Assembly (NCBI GenBank): GCA_964575715.1
Contig: CAZNSG010000358.1
Span: forward strand, 1 to 18,018
Length of the DNA stretch: 18,018 bases
Direction of reading: 5' to 3'
DNA from: PNAI01 sp964575715
Lineage (GTDB): Bacteria > Pseudomonadota > Alphaproteobacteria > Rhizobiales > Xanthobacteraceae
Position 1 is the stretch's first letter. Each line of letters opens with the position of its first letter. Below, in pieces: positions 1-6,707 of this stretch. Made by a program: the position numbers and the translations under genes. The notes under the pieces were generated by a model that was given only the letters and a program-made list of their open reading frames with translations, made no database searches and was not told where the DNA came from.

Positions 1-21
1 AAGGCGTGAAGTCTTGTCCGA

Positions 22-54
22 GAGCCGGATGCGGGAGATCTGCCTGTCCGGTTC
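22..54 (+). ncRNA. Group II intron domain V (3' end of a group II intron)
   Basis: The segment opens with GAGCCGGATGCGGG and closes with TGTCCGGTTC, so GAGCCGGA pairs with TCCGGTTC around an internal GCGGGAGATCTGC hairpin. This is the layout of the catalytic domain V of bacterial group II introns, usually about 34 nt and here 33. The reverse-transcriptase ORF that normally precedes domain V would lie left of the window. The following bases contain smaller hairpins such as CCGCC/GGCGG (about 103-120) that may belong to domain VI or the exon; the intron-exon boundary could not be fixed. Only a fragment is visible, so whether the intron is active cannot be judged. Confidence 0.7.
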
Positions 55-416
55 GACGAGCGGGATGTGGAAACGGAGCCATGGTGGAACTATTGAGGCA
101 CCGCCAGACGAAAGAGGCGGCAACAGATATGTTCTACCTACCGCCACCGCGCCACATCTCGACTCTACCATTTTCGCCGCGCCTGGTCGTGTCGGGATCG
201 GGTCGATGTCCGCAATGCTCCGATAGAGACGACCGGTCCAATAAATGCGATCTGTCGCAAAGTGCCATTACCGACCAAGATGCAATGCAGCAAACAACAT
301 TGCTATTCAATTACCTGATCGGCGCGCTCCAGTAGCGTGGTGGTACGGTGATTCCAAGTGCTTTAGCACCATGGGGACGCCACCCGACATCAATCCCATA
401 GTTCGATTGAAGCAAC
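55..416. other. Non-coding stretch downstream of the group II intron
   Basis: About 360 bases lie between intron domain V and the stop codon of the amidohydrolase gene. The first 80 or so bases contain short hairpins that could be intron domain VI or exon sequence. Open frames here are short, lack convincing ribosome-binding sites and read as arginine- and serine-rich shadow translations. No gene, clear promoter or terminator was recognised. Confidence 0.5.
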
Positions 417-1265
417 CTAGCTTTTCTTCGGCGACCAACGATAGGCTTTGGCGCACGCGCCGCCCATCAGCATCGCTCGCTCACTGTCGCTCAGGCGGTC
501 GGTCTTGAGGAATGGCTCGACGGCCTGCTCGTAGTTGACGACAGCGTATGCACGTGTCCAGTCAGTGCCCCACAGGCAGCGGTCGAAACCCCAAGCGTCG
601 AACACGCGGGCGAGCGGATCCCAGATGTCTGGGAACGGATACGGTTTTCGGGACAGTGTGCAGGCGCCGCTCACCTTAATCACCGCGTTCTTGCGCTTGG
701 CAAGGTCCAACACCTTCGGCAGATCAGTCCACGGCTGCGGCGGGGCCAGCGGCGTGCGGGGCTGCAGAATCGCCAGATGGTCGATGATGAAGCGCGTATC
801 GGGGTGGCGGTCGATCACCGCCGTGCCGGCATCCACATTGCCCCAGAACAGGATGTTGACTGGAAGGTCGTGCTGTGCGGCTGCCCGCGCGATCCGGTCG
901 AGACCCGGGTCCTTCGGGTCGCGATCGCGTCCCGGCTCCTTCGTCATCATGATGCGAACGCCGACTGCGCCCGGTGTCCGTTTCCAGTCGGCGATGACAT
1001 CGCCCACCGCCGGATCGTCCGGGTCGACTGGCTTGACGATTGCGAACCGGCCGGGATGTGCCCGTTGCACTTCCACCGCATAGCTTGCGTCGTAGCGGTA
1101 CATGGAAAAGGCGGAGATGAAGATTGCGCCGTCGACGCGGACCTTGTCCATCGCCGCCACCATTTCGTCACCCGTGACGTGATCTGGCCAGTTCGGCACA
1201 CTGTGCCAGGGTCGCTTTGGAGTGTTCGCCTCATAAGCATGGACCTGGGAATCAATGATCGTCAT
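417..1265 (-). CDS. Amidohydrolase-2 family TIM-barrel hydrolase
   Basis: This is a 282-residue protein of the metal-dependent amidohydrolase-2 family (relatives include 2-pyrone-4,6-dicarboxylate and sugar-lactone lactonases). The N-terminus MTIIDSQVHAYEA carries the DxQxH variant of the usual DxHxH metal motif. Further on, FIIDHLAI and CLWGTDW hold the strand-end His and the late Asp expected in this fold, and the length is normal. No signal peptide is seen, so it is probably cytoplasmic. The start at 1265 is preferred over one 21 codons upstream because GAGGAG sits 7-8 bases before it and the family homology begins there. It is divergent from the oxidoreductase at 1356, about 90 bp away, which suggests a shared regulatory region and perhaps one pathway. 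The substrate cannot be predicted; lactone or carboxylate hydrolysis is the family expectation. Confidence 0.85.
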   Translation of the reverse strand: MTIIDSQVHAYEANTPKRPWHSVPNWPDHVTGDEMVAAMDKVRVDGAIFISAFSMYRYDASYAVEVQRAHPGRFAIVKPVDPDDPAVGDVIADWKRTPGAVGVRIMMTKEPGRDRDPKDPGLDRIARAAAQHDLPVNILFWGNVDAGTAVIDRHPDTRFIIDHLAILQPRTPLAPPQPWTDLPKVLDLAKRKNAVIKVSGACTLSRKPYPFPDIWDPLARVFDAWGFDRCLWGTDWTRAYAVVNYEQAVEPFLKTDRLSDSERAMLMGGACAKAYRWSPKKS

Positions 1266-1355
1266 CGGGGAAGCTCCTCGGCGAAAATCTTGAGGCGGGT
1301 GCGCCGCAATGTTATTGGCATTTCCCACACAGTGAATCCAGCCTGAAGGGACGAC

Positions 1356-2369
1356 ATGATTCGCGCAGCCATTGTCGGATTAGGCCGTTGGGGAATTTCG
1401 CTCGTCAACGCGATCCAGGACAAAACCGACGACATCCGCTTTATTCTTGCGCATACGCGCACACGCGCGAAGGTGGAGGATTTCTGCCGGAGCAAGGGGG
1501 TGCGCCTGGTCGATGATTTCGACGCGATCTTATCCGACCCGGATATCGATGCCGTCGTGCTCGCGACACCTCACAGCCAGCATGAGGACCAGATCAAGCG
1601 ATCGGCGGCGGCGGGCAAACACATTCACGTCGAAAAGCCGATCACGCTCGATCATGCGAGCGCGCAGTCTGCGGTCGAGGCCGCGCGTCGGGCGGGTGTC
1701 GTGCTAGCGGTCGGCTTTTGCCGGCGTTTCCATCCGTCCATCGACGAGGTCCGGCAGCGGCTGCTTGACGGGCGATTGGGCAAGCTCGTTGCCATGGTCG
1801 GACAGCACACGACCGCCACGGCAATGTTTGTCCCAACAGGAAACTGGCGGGCTGATCCCAACGAGGTGCCGGCAGGTGCGATGACCGCCGTCGGCATGCA
1901 TCTGCTCGACCATATGATCGAGTTCGCCGGGCGCGTGCATGACGTACAATGCGTCACGGCGCGACATGGCGACGTGCCGGCGGACGATACCACGACCATC
2001 CTGCTGCGGTTCGACAAGGGCGTCACCGGGACGATTTTCTGCTCGGTTGCCACCCCCACAAGTTTCAGATTCAGCACCTATGGGTCGCTGTGCATGGCGG
2101 AAGTGAGCGGGGCCGCGCTGGAGCGCGTCCGCTTGGTGCCGTTACCGCAACACGCGCCCACTGGTCTGGTCACCGCACCGCCTGATCAGGTCATAGAGCA
2201 TGACGGATTCGATATGCTTCGGACCGAACTGCTTGAATTCGCCCGCTGCATCCGCGACAAGCGCATCTATCCTGTCGATCTTGAAGACGTCCTCCATGGG
2301 ATGGCGGTATTCGACGCTTGCGTGCGATCGGCCGAGAACGGCGGCATCGTGAATGTTCCCGCGGTCTGA
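1356..2369 (+). CDS. Gfo/Idh/MocA family NAD(P)-dependent oxidoreductase
   Basis: This 337-residue protein begins with a Rossmann dinucleotide-binding motif (AAIVGLGRWG, residues 4-13). The family signature EKP follows at residues 93-95 (HIHVEKPIT), and GxHLLDHMIE at about 180-189 supplies the catalytic-region His and Asp of the C-terminal alpha/beta domain. The length is typical of the family. AAGGGA lies 5-10 bases before the ATG, which supports the start. Family members oxidise or reduce sugar-, inositol- or cyclic-alcohol-type substrates with NAD(P). The divergent neighbour is an amidohydrolase, so a two-enzyme oxidation plus lactone-opening step is an attractive but unproven guess. No regulator or transporter is adjacent. 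Confidence 0.9.
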   Translation: MIRAAIVGLGRWGISLVNAIQDKTDDIRFILAHTRTRAKVEDFCRSKGVRLVDDFDAILSDPDIDAVVLATPHSQHEDQIKRSAAAGKHIHVEKPITLDHASAQSAVEAARRAGVVLAVGFCRRFHPSIDEVRQRLLDGRLGKLVAMVGQHTTATAMFVPTGNWRADPNEVPAGAMTAVGMHLLDHMIEFAGRVHDVQCVTARHGDVPADDTTTILLRFDKGVTGTIFCSVATPTSFRFSTYGSLCMAEVSGAALERVRLVPLPQHAPTGLVTAPPDQVIEHDGFDMLRTELLEFARCIRDKRIYPVDLEDVLHGMAVFDACVRSAENGGIVNVPAV

Positions 2370-2747
2370 TTACCTCTCGTCTTTGCACGGACTGTTCTAA
2401 GACCGGCGTGTCGAGTCCGCTTTGCACACAACAGCAAACATCACTCAGTTTTTGGTGATGTCGGATAGTGCCAATCGCGTTCATTCCGATTACCTACTGA
2501 GTGCAATTTCGACGCTTCATTTGAGTGCCAGCGGAGGTATTGCGCAGCGTTTGATTTAGGCGCTGAGTGATTTCTTGGGGGAAAATCCTATGCTGGGCCT
2601 TAATCGTTGCAAAATCGCGCGCAACTTTGACCCCGCCTGTAAAGTCTCCCAGCGCATTGATCTCGTTGCGAAAGATTGAAATTGGGGGAGTCATCTTTCG
2701 CGACCAACCGTGACCCCATCCAAGATGTGGGTTCACGCGAGTAATCA
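2370..2747. other. Intergenic region without a recognised gene
   Basis: These 378 bases follow the oxidoreductase. A minus-strand open frame (2494-2748) reaches about 84 codons, but it has no convincing ribosome-binding site and resembles no family I know. The right end may hold decayed upstream codons of the winged-helix gene that starts at 2748: an in-frame TAA lies only one codon before that ATG, and a neighbouring frame stays open for several codons. No terminator hairpin or promoter was identified with confidence. Confidence 0.4.
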
Positions 2748-3395
2748 ATGAGATGCTTCAGCCTTGGAAGGGGTCGCAATTGGACGCGATTTTACAAAAG
2801 AGTCCGCCAAGTCGTGATTAAGTTGCACGCGCAGGGTCTTGTGACCTTCGGGGATCCTGAGAACCCCTTTTGGATTATAAGGCGCGCAGATGACAGGACT
2901 CGCTTATTGTCTCGCGATGAGGAGCATGTGCTGTCAGCAATTCCGCGAGAATATGTGACGACTGTCGTCAAGATAAGGCTGGCGGCGAGCATGCCTGAAA
3001 ACAAGGTCCAGAAAATACTTGCAGGGTTGATTGCCAGCCGCTTCGTCGAAGAATTTGAAGGATTTCAGGGTAATCGAGTTTATCGGCTCACCGAGACCGG
3101 TAATAACCATCCCCAACGCGATCAATCGGCTCGCCGCGCAGCGGTTCCACGCCTACCTGTTGAATCAGACCGTGTTCGCAAAGTGCTTGCAACTATTCTG
3201 GATTCGGGGGCGTTGCGCATCAGAGACGTGACAGATGCACTGAGAATTCCGCGCCAATCGATAAATGCGCTCATGCAGTATCTCAAGCGAAAGCACTTGG
3301 TGAAAAAAACTGGTCCAGAGTTTGATGCACCATATTCGCTGACGGACGAAGGGCGCGCAGCCTTGGCGGAAATGACACGAAGACTTGCCGCATAG
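2748..3395 (+). CDS. Tandem winged-helix (MarR-like) DNA-binding protein, N-terminus possibly clipped
   Basis: This 215-residue protein appears to be built of winged-helix units. Residues 1-45 (VRQVVIKLHAQGLVTFGDPE and on) read like the recognition helix and wing of a first unit whose front half is missing. Residues about 50-112 form a second unit (NKVQKILAGLIASRFVEEFE then YRLTETG). Residues about 140-213 form a third (IPRQSINALMQYLKRKHLVK then YSLTDEGRAALAEM). LTxxG endings of this kind are typical of MarR/PadR-like regulators. The ATG at 2748 has no good ribosome-binding site and is preceded by TAA one codon upstream, so a 5' truncation or frameshift is likely. Neighbours are remnants and toxin-antitoxin genes, which gives no hint of a target. 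It could be a functional regulator or a decaying one. Confidence 0.55.
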   Translation: MRCFSLGRGRNWTRFYKRVRQVVIKLHAQGLVTFGDPENPFWIIRRADDRTRLLSRDEEHVLSAIPREYVTTVVKIRLAASMPENKVQKILAGLIASRFVEEFEGFQGNRVYRLTETGNNHPQRDQSARRAAVPRLPVESDRVRKVLATILDSGALRIRDVTDALRIPRQSINALMQYLKRKHLVKKTGPEFDAPYSLTDEGRAALAEMTRRLAA

Positions 3396-3483
3396 TTTCT
3401 ATCGCTCTTCCCGAGCGGAAAAATACTTTGGCCGGTCTGGGTCATTCGCGCGATTTTGCCACATTTTGCGCGTGTCCGGTTAG

Positions 3484-3789
3484 CCACGGGCGCTCGGCCG
3501 CAAGGTCAGCGACGAATTTAAGGTCCCGCTTTGCCGTAGCCACCATCGCGAGCTGCACCGTGCCATGAACGAGAGCAAATGGTGGGGCACGTTCGGACTT
3601 AACCCAATGCCGGTCGCGGCCCGGCTTTGGAATGAGACGTATGGGATGACGCGGCCAAAATCAGGCGCCCTGGGCGAAACGATGCCAAAAGCCAACGAGA
3701 AACTAAACACCAACGGCACTGAGGTCAGGGGCGGGCGATCGAAACTGGATGTTGATGTGAGCGCTCATGACATCGCAAAGACAGATTGA
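3484..3789 (+). pseudogene. C-terminal remnant of an HNH-like CRxHHRELHR protein
   Basis: The frame opens right after a TAG at 3481-3483 with PRALGRKVSDEFKVPLCRSH, continues HRELHRAMNESKWW and RLWNETYG, and ends at 3789. I recall this block as the C-terminal end of a rhizobial family with a zinc/HNH-like centre (CxxC upstream, then HHLRFAQPRALGRKVSDEF and CRxHHRE). The TAG falls where the family has CAG (Gln), so a single C-to-T change would create it. The bases before it, in the same frame, still spell CHILRVSG, weakly like the expected HHLRFA. No start codon or N-terminal half is present. The tail overlaps the start of the next gene by 23 bases, as in a former operon. Family recall is from memory. 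Confidence 0.55.
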
Positions 3790-4465
3790 CGCCAACCGCC
3801 GCAACGCCCTGCTCAGCACAGGGCCTCGGACCGAGAATGGCAAACGGCGCTCACGCCAGAATGCATTCCGGCATGGCCTCACCGCCGAAAGCGTCATCGG
3901 CGGTTTGGAAGACGCGGCGCAATACCGCACTTTCGAAGCCGAGATTGTTGCAGAATATGATCCGCAGTCCGTGGTCGAACGCGAACTCACCTATCGATTC
4001 GCGTCACTGTTGTGGCGATTGCGGCGGGCAAGCTTGATCGAAACCGGCCTCCTGCGCATCCAATCCGAGATCGTGCAAACGCGTGGCAGAAAATCGGACT
4101 CTACCTCCGCACCCGAGAGCCGAGTTTTCTCTTCGGCCGTTCGTTGGCTCAGCATGGCGCGGGACTCTTCGCATACCAATGGTGAGAAAGAATGCCAAGA
4201 GTCCGAAAATTCAGAAACGGAAAATGGGGCCGCCGCCGAAAGTATTGATCTATCAGGTCATGGTCAGAAATCCGCGCAGCGGGCTATTACCTGTTGCTTC
4301 TTGCGACTTACCAATCTCAACAGCGACCCTTTTGAACGCATCGGTCGGTATGAGGCCAGTCTGTGGCGCCAGTTCGTACAAGTTCTTTTCGCGCTCAATG
4401 AGGCGAAGCACCACCACGTCGTTGCATCGCGCGGCCGCTTCACGCCGCACCCACCGCAATGGTGA
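3767..4465 (+). CDS. Hypothetical protein with STGPRTENGK...NAFRHGLTA motif
   Basis: This is a 232-residue protein of unknown function. The N-terminus (MTSQRQIDANRRNALLSTGP, then RTENGKRRSRQNAFRHGLTA) is the hallmark of a widespread family of hypothetical proteins abundant in Hyphomicrobiales, often near mobile or repeated DNA. The middle (ERELTYRFASLLWRLRRASL) is a helical segment conserved in the family. The C-terminus ends ARGRFTPHPPQW-like, here SRGRFTPHPPQW. The basic N-terminal motif suggests nucleic-acid binding, which is inference only. The start ATG has only a weak ribosome-binding site, but the family motif begins right there. It overlaps the tail of the upstream HNH-like remnant. 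A decayed second copy of its last codons lies at 5413-5514, beyond the Phd/VapC pair. Confidence 0.7.
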   Translation: MTSQRQIDANRRNALLSTGPRTENGKRRSRQNAFRHGLTAESVIGGLEDAAQYRTFEAEIVAEYDPQSVVERELTYRFASLLWRLRRASLIETGLLRIQSEIVQTRGRKSDSTSAPESRVFSSAVRWLSMARDSSHTNGEKECQESENSETENGAAAESIDLSGHGQKSAQRAITCCFLRLTNLNSDPFERIGRYEASLWRQFVQVLFALNEAKHHHVVASRGRFTPHPPQW

Positions 4466-4514
4466 GGCAACGGTTCATGCCGAGACTCGTGGCTGAGCAG
4501 ATTAGTTCTGGCGT

Positions 4515-4952
4515 TTAGTCAGCCGACTGCATATCGATCACCGCAAATCCCTCTTTTCGTGCCGCGGCGGCGAGACGATCGTCGAGCGTGACCATTTCCA
4601 ACGATGCCGGCCGCCGCTCCGCGGCCAAGAATGCTGCCGCAAGTTGCAGCGCATCGGCGGCACGCAGCAGGTGCACACGAAGAAACCGCACCGCGGCTTC
4701 TCGGACGGAATCACTCGGATCGACCTCGTGCCACGCAGTCGCCAGTTGTCCCAACCGCTTCAACGCAAGCATTACCGATCGTGGGCTAAGCGAGTCGTCG
4801 CGTTCGAGGCGAGCCAAAGCCGAAACGCATTCGACTTCGGAGCCCCACCACACCAGCATGGTAGGGTCCTTCGCAACTAGCGCTTGCAAGCGCCGCGTCG
4901 CTGGCTCGGCGACCAGCAGCGGCACGACCGCGGAAGCATCCCAGAATATCAC
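4515..4952 (-). CDS. PIN-domain toxin, VapC-like
   Basis: This 145-residue PIN-domain protein is the likely toxin of a type II pair. The acidic residues expected to hold catalytic Mg2+ are present: Asp5 (MIFWDASA), Glu41 (WWGSEVECVSAL), Asp100 (RAADALQLAAA) and Asp124/125 (TLDDRL). Known VapC toxins are ribonucleases that cut tRNA or rRNA; this one's target cannot be inferred. The start is GTG at 4952, overlapping the TGA of the upstream antitoxin gene (GTGA), so the two are translationally coupled. The module lies between the NAFRHGLTA-type gene and a decayed fragment of its 3' end. Length and motif spacing are normal, so it looks intact. Confidence 0.88.
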   Translation of the reverse strand: MIFWDASAVVPLLVAEPATRRLQALVAKDPTMLVWWGSEVECVSALARLERDDSLSPRSVMLALKRLGQLATAWHEVDPSDSVREAAVRFLRVHLLRAADALQLAAAFLAAERRPASLEMVTLDDRLAAAARKEGFAVIDMQSAD

Positions 4953-5248
4953 CGATTTTCCCGCCGCTCCGCGATAAGCGCCGCCACGGCCGAGGCGCCG
5001 CGCTTTGCACGCGGGGGCTGCTCGGCAAGGAGCGTTCGAGAGAGGGAAGCGCGGCCGGGCCGTATGACGCCCTCGCGGATGAGCCGCGACAGCCGACCGT
5101 TATGTTCGGGCTCCCGGCCGGTCATAACGGGCTCGAGACGTGCGACCGGGCGCCCGCGGTCAACGATCAGAACCGGCGAGCCGCCCTTAAGCCCATCGAT
5201 GAGGGCGCTAAGACGGTTCTTGGCTTCGGTAATACTGGCTTTTTTCAT
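4949..5248 (-). CDS. Phd/YefM-type antitoxin
   Basis: This is a 99-residue antitoxin. Residues 1-42 form the Phd/YefM DNA-binding fold (MKKASITEAKNRLSALIDGL, then VLIVDRGRPVARLEPV). The basic, alanine-rich tail (residues 60-99) would wrap the toxin. Its stop codon overlaps the VapC start. Phd-type antitoxins repress their own promoter together with the toxin; here an AGCTATAATAGCT inverted repeat overlaps the -10 box just upstream, which fits. The -10 box is so close to the ATG that the mRNA is probably leaderless. The function assignment rests on family resemblance and operon context. Confidence 0.88.
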   Translation of the reverse strand: MKKASITEAKNRLSALIDGLKGGSPVLIVDRGRPVARLEPVMTGREPEHNGRLSRLIREGVIRPGRASLSRTLLAEQPPRAKRGASAVAALIAERRENR

Positions 5249-5251
5249 ACG

Positions 5252-5284
5252 AGCTATAATAGCTTAAATGCGTTAGCTATTCAA
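5252..5284 (-). promoter_or_regulatory. Promoter and operator of the Phd/VapC pair
   Basis: Read on the minus strand, TTGAAT (5284-5279) and TATTAT (5261-5256) are separated by 17 bases, a good sigma-70 type promoter. Transcription should start near 5249, directly at the antitoxin ATG at 5248, giving a leaderless or nearly leaderless mRNA. The perfect 13-bp inverted repeat AGCTATAATAGCT (5252-5264) covers the -10 box, and a further AGCTAT half-site lies at 5275-5280 in the spacer. This is the usual architecture for autorepression by a Phd-VapC complex. Confidence 0.65.
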
Positions 5285-5412
5285 GCCGAATAAGCAATAT
5301 CGGTCTACACCGGAAAACCGCAACGGCCGGTCCTACGCTTAGTCGCCTCTTCCCGCTGGATCGGTCTGATGGGATCGGTTGAGCTTGCAAAGATTTGCCG
5401 GGCCACGTGTTC

Positions 5413-5514
5413 TCGCCGTTATGATGCTGGTGCTTTTTGGCACTCGATCAGGCGAAGTACCACCGCATGGCCGCAGCGCGCGGCCGCTTCACGCTGCGCC
5501 CGCCGCAATGGTGA
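5413..5514 (+). pseudogene. Decayed 3' fragment of a second NAFRHGLTA-family gene
   Basis: Bases 5443-5514 encode LDQAKYHRMAAARGRFTLRP then PQW and TGA. This aligns codon for codon with the end of the gene at 3767-4465 (LNEAKHHHVVASRGRFTPHP, PQW, TGA). I count 60 of 72 identical bases by eye. Upstream, 5413-5442 resembles the preceding RYEASLW codons but in another frame, with roughly 25 bases missing. No N-terminal part is present, so this is a dead fragment of a paralogue. Confidence 0.7.
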
Positions 5515-5846
5515 AGCATCTGGGGAAGGACCAAGTACGAGCACTTTCTATTGGCGATCAGCTTAGCCTCGGACGATACAATGAAAATTGGGTTCGTTTC
5601 GTAAAAAGCGAATTGTTTAAGGGTAACGAAGGCGCCAAGACCGCCGTGACATAATCCGGCAGTAGCAAACGGCAGCGGCGGCGCTGCGATAATCAGAACG
5701 GTTCCGGCGTTTGCGGCCTCGGTGCACTTGATAAACGTGCCGCACCATCGCAGCGAAATTTGCGGGCTACGCTATGAGGCGATTGTTTCTTTGGAAAGAA
5801 TAATCCTGTGATCAACCTGCAGCCTTTGCCGAGGCAAATTAAAACG
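5515..5846. other. Intergenic region with a short dispersed-repeat copy
   Basis: No gene was recognised. Bases 5584-5599 are the reverse complement of AAACGAACCCAATTTT, found again at 7027-7042. Translated in one frame the region gives NWVRFVK, a peptide I associate with spurious ORFs over repeats in related genomes. Confidence 0.45.
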
Positions 5847-5847
5847 C

Positions 5848-5876
5848 TTGCCATGCACGGAGAAATGCCGTACATT
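5848..5876 (+). promoter_or_regulatory. Promoter and operator of the DUF1778/GNAT toxin-antitoxin pair
   Basis: TTGCCA (5848-5853) and TACATT (5871-5876) are spaced by 17 bases. Between and over them lies the inverted repeat ATGCACGG (5853-5860), 7-base spacer, CCGTACAT (5868-5875), with one mismatch between the arms. This placement suits binding by a ribbon-helix-helix antitoxin that blocks RNA polymerase. The predicted start near 5883 leaves only about 12 nt before the antitoxin ATG, with the ribosome-binding site at the very 5' end. Confidence 0.6.
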
Positions 5877-5894
5877 GACTTTGAGGAGAACGTC

Positions 5895-6188
5895 ATGCCG
5901 TCTGTGCGCAGAGCAAAATCATCGCCGAAACGGGAGCGCAAGACGCAACGGCTCGAATTGCGCGTAGCGTTGTCCACGAAGAAGGTGATCCAGCAAGCCA
6001 TGTCGCTCACTGGACTTGCTGCTGGCGATCTTGCCTATGAGGGTGCGCGACGGCTGCTCGACGAGCATCAGCGCATGGTTCTTTCCGGCGCGGATCGCGA
6101 CACTTTTCTGGCAGCAATCGACCGCAAGCCCGATCCCGCTCCGCGCCTTGTCGCAGCGCTAAAGCGTCACCGCCATCTCTTCGGCTGA
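5895..6188 (+). CDS. DUF1778 (TacA-like) ribbon-helix-helix antitoxin
   Basis: This 97-residue antitoxin belongs to the DUF1778/TacA family. Residues about 18-62 (RLELRVALSTKKVIQQAMSL onward) form the ribbon-helix-helix DNA-binding part. The C-terminus (FLAAIDRKPDPAPRLVAALK) contains the F-xx-AI-xx-P segment that in this family blocks the toxin's acetyl-CoA site. The start at 5895 is chosen over one 29 codons upstream because GAGGAG lies 6 bases before it and the promoter-operator covers the longer option. The GNAT toxin gene starts 6 bases after its stop. Expected role: bind TacT-type toxin and autorepress the operon. Confidence 0.85.
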   Translation: MPSVRRAKSSPKRERKTQRLELRVALSTKKVIQQAMSLTGLAAGDLAYEGARRLLDEHQRMVLSGADRDTFLAAIDRKPDPAPRLVAALKRHRHLFG

Positions 6189-6194
6189 TCGAGC

Positions 6195-6707
6195 ATGATT
6201 AAAGCCGTCGAGCCGTTCGGAAAACATGACCGAGCGATGTTTTCCTGCGGCGTAGCCGCGCTGGATGATTGGTTCCGTCTTCGCGCTGGACAGGACGAGA
6301 GGCGCAATGTCGCACGTGTCTTTGTCGCGATCGACGACCAGTTTGGAGTTGTTGGTTTCTACAGCTTGAGCTCGTTTACGCTCGCCATCACCGACCTGCC
6401 GGTCGAGTATGTCAAGCGTTTGCCGCGGTATGACGCTATTCCGGCTGCTCTCATCGGGCGTCTCGCCCGCGATGAGCGGGTTCGTGGCGAAGGTGTTGGC
6501 GACCTTCTGCTTGCCGACGCCGTGCGCCGTGTACTTAGCGCCGCCCGTTCGCTCGCGGTATTTGCCATCGTCGTTGAGGCAAAGGACGAGCAAGCCGTAG
6601 ACTTCTATCGCAACTTCGGTTTTGAACCGTTTCCGAACCGCCCGCTCAGGCTGTTCATGACGGCGTCGGCTGCCGCGGCGGCGATTTCCAAAGCGCTGGC
6701 CAAATAG
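6195..6707 (+). CDS. GNAT acetyltransferase toxin, TacT-like
   Basis: This 170-residue protein has the N-acetyltransferase fold. The acetyl-CoA pyrophosphate-binding loop is RGEGVG (residues 97-102), and FYRNFGF (137-143) contains Tyr138 at the position of the catalytic Tyr in TacT/AtaT toxins. These toxins acetylate the amino group of aminoacyl-tRNAs and stop translation; which tRNA is attacked here cannot be told. The gene follows the DUF1778 antitoxin by 6 bases and should be co-transcribed. The alanine-rich C-terminal tail is common in this group. Motifs and length look intact. Confidence 0.88.
   Translation: MIKAVEPFGKHDRAMFSCGVAALDDWFRLRAGQDERRNVARVFVAIDDQFGVVGFYSLSSFTLAITDLPVEYVKRLPRYDAIPAALIGRLARDERVRGEGVGDLLLADAVRRVLSAARSLAVFAIVVEAKDEQAVDFYRNFGFEPFPNRPLRLFMTASAAAAAISKALAK

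Noticed and set aside
6..508. Overlapping plus-strand ORFs of 70-109 codons
   Set aside because: They run over the group II intron domain V and the end of the amidohydrolase gene, lack ribosome-binding sites and have Arg/Ser-rich shadow composition.
535..1346. Long plus-strand ORFs of 182 and 189 codons
   Set aside because: They are antisense to the amidohydrolase gene, which has strong family motifs and a good ribosome-binding site.
2494..2748. Minus-strand 84-codon ORF
   Set aside because: No family resemblance and no ribosome-binding site; overlaps the possible decayed 5' part of the winged-helix gene.
5693..6010. Minus-strand 105-codon ORF
   Set aside because: It is antisense to the antitoxin gene and its promoter-operator and contains no recognisable motif.
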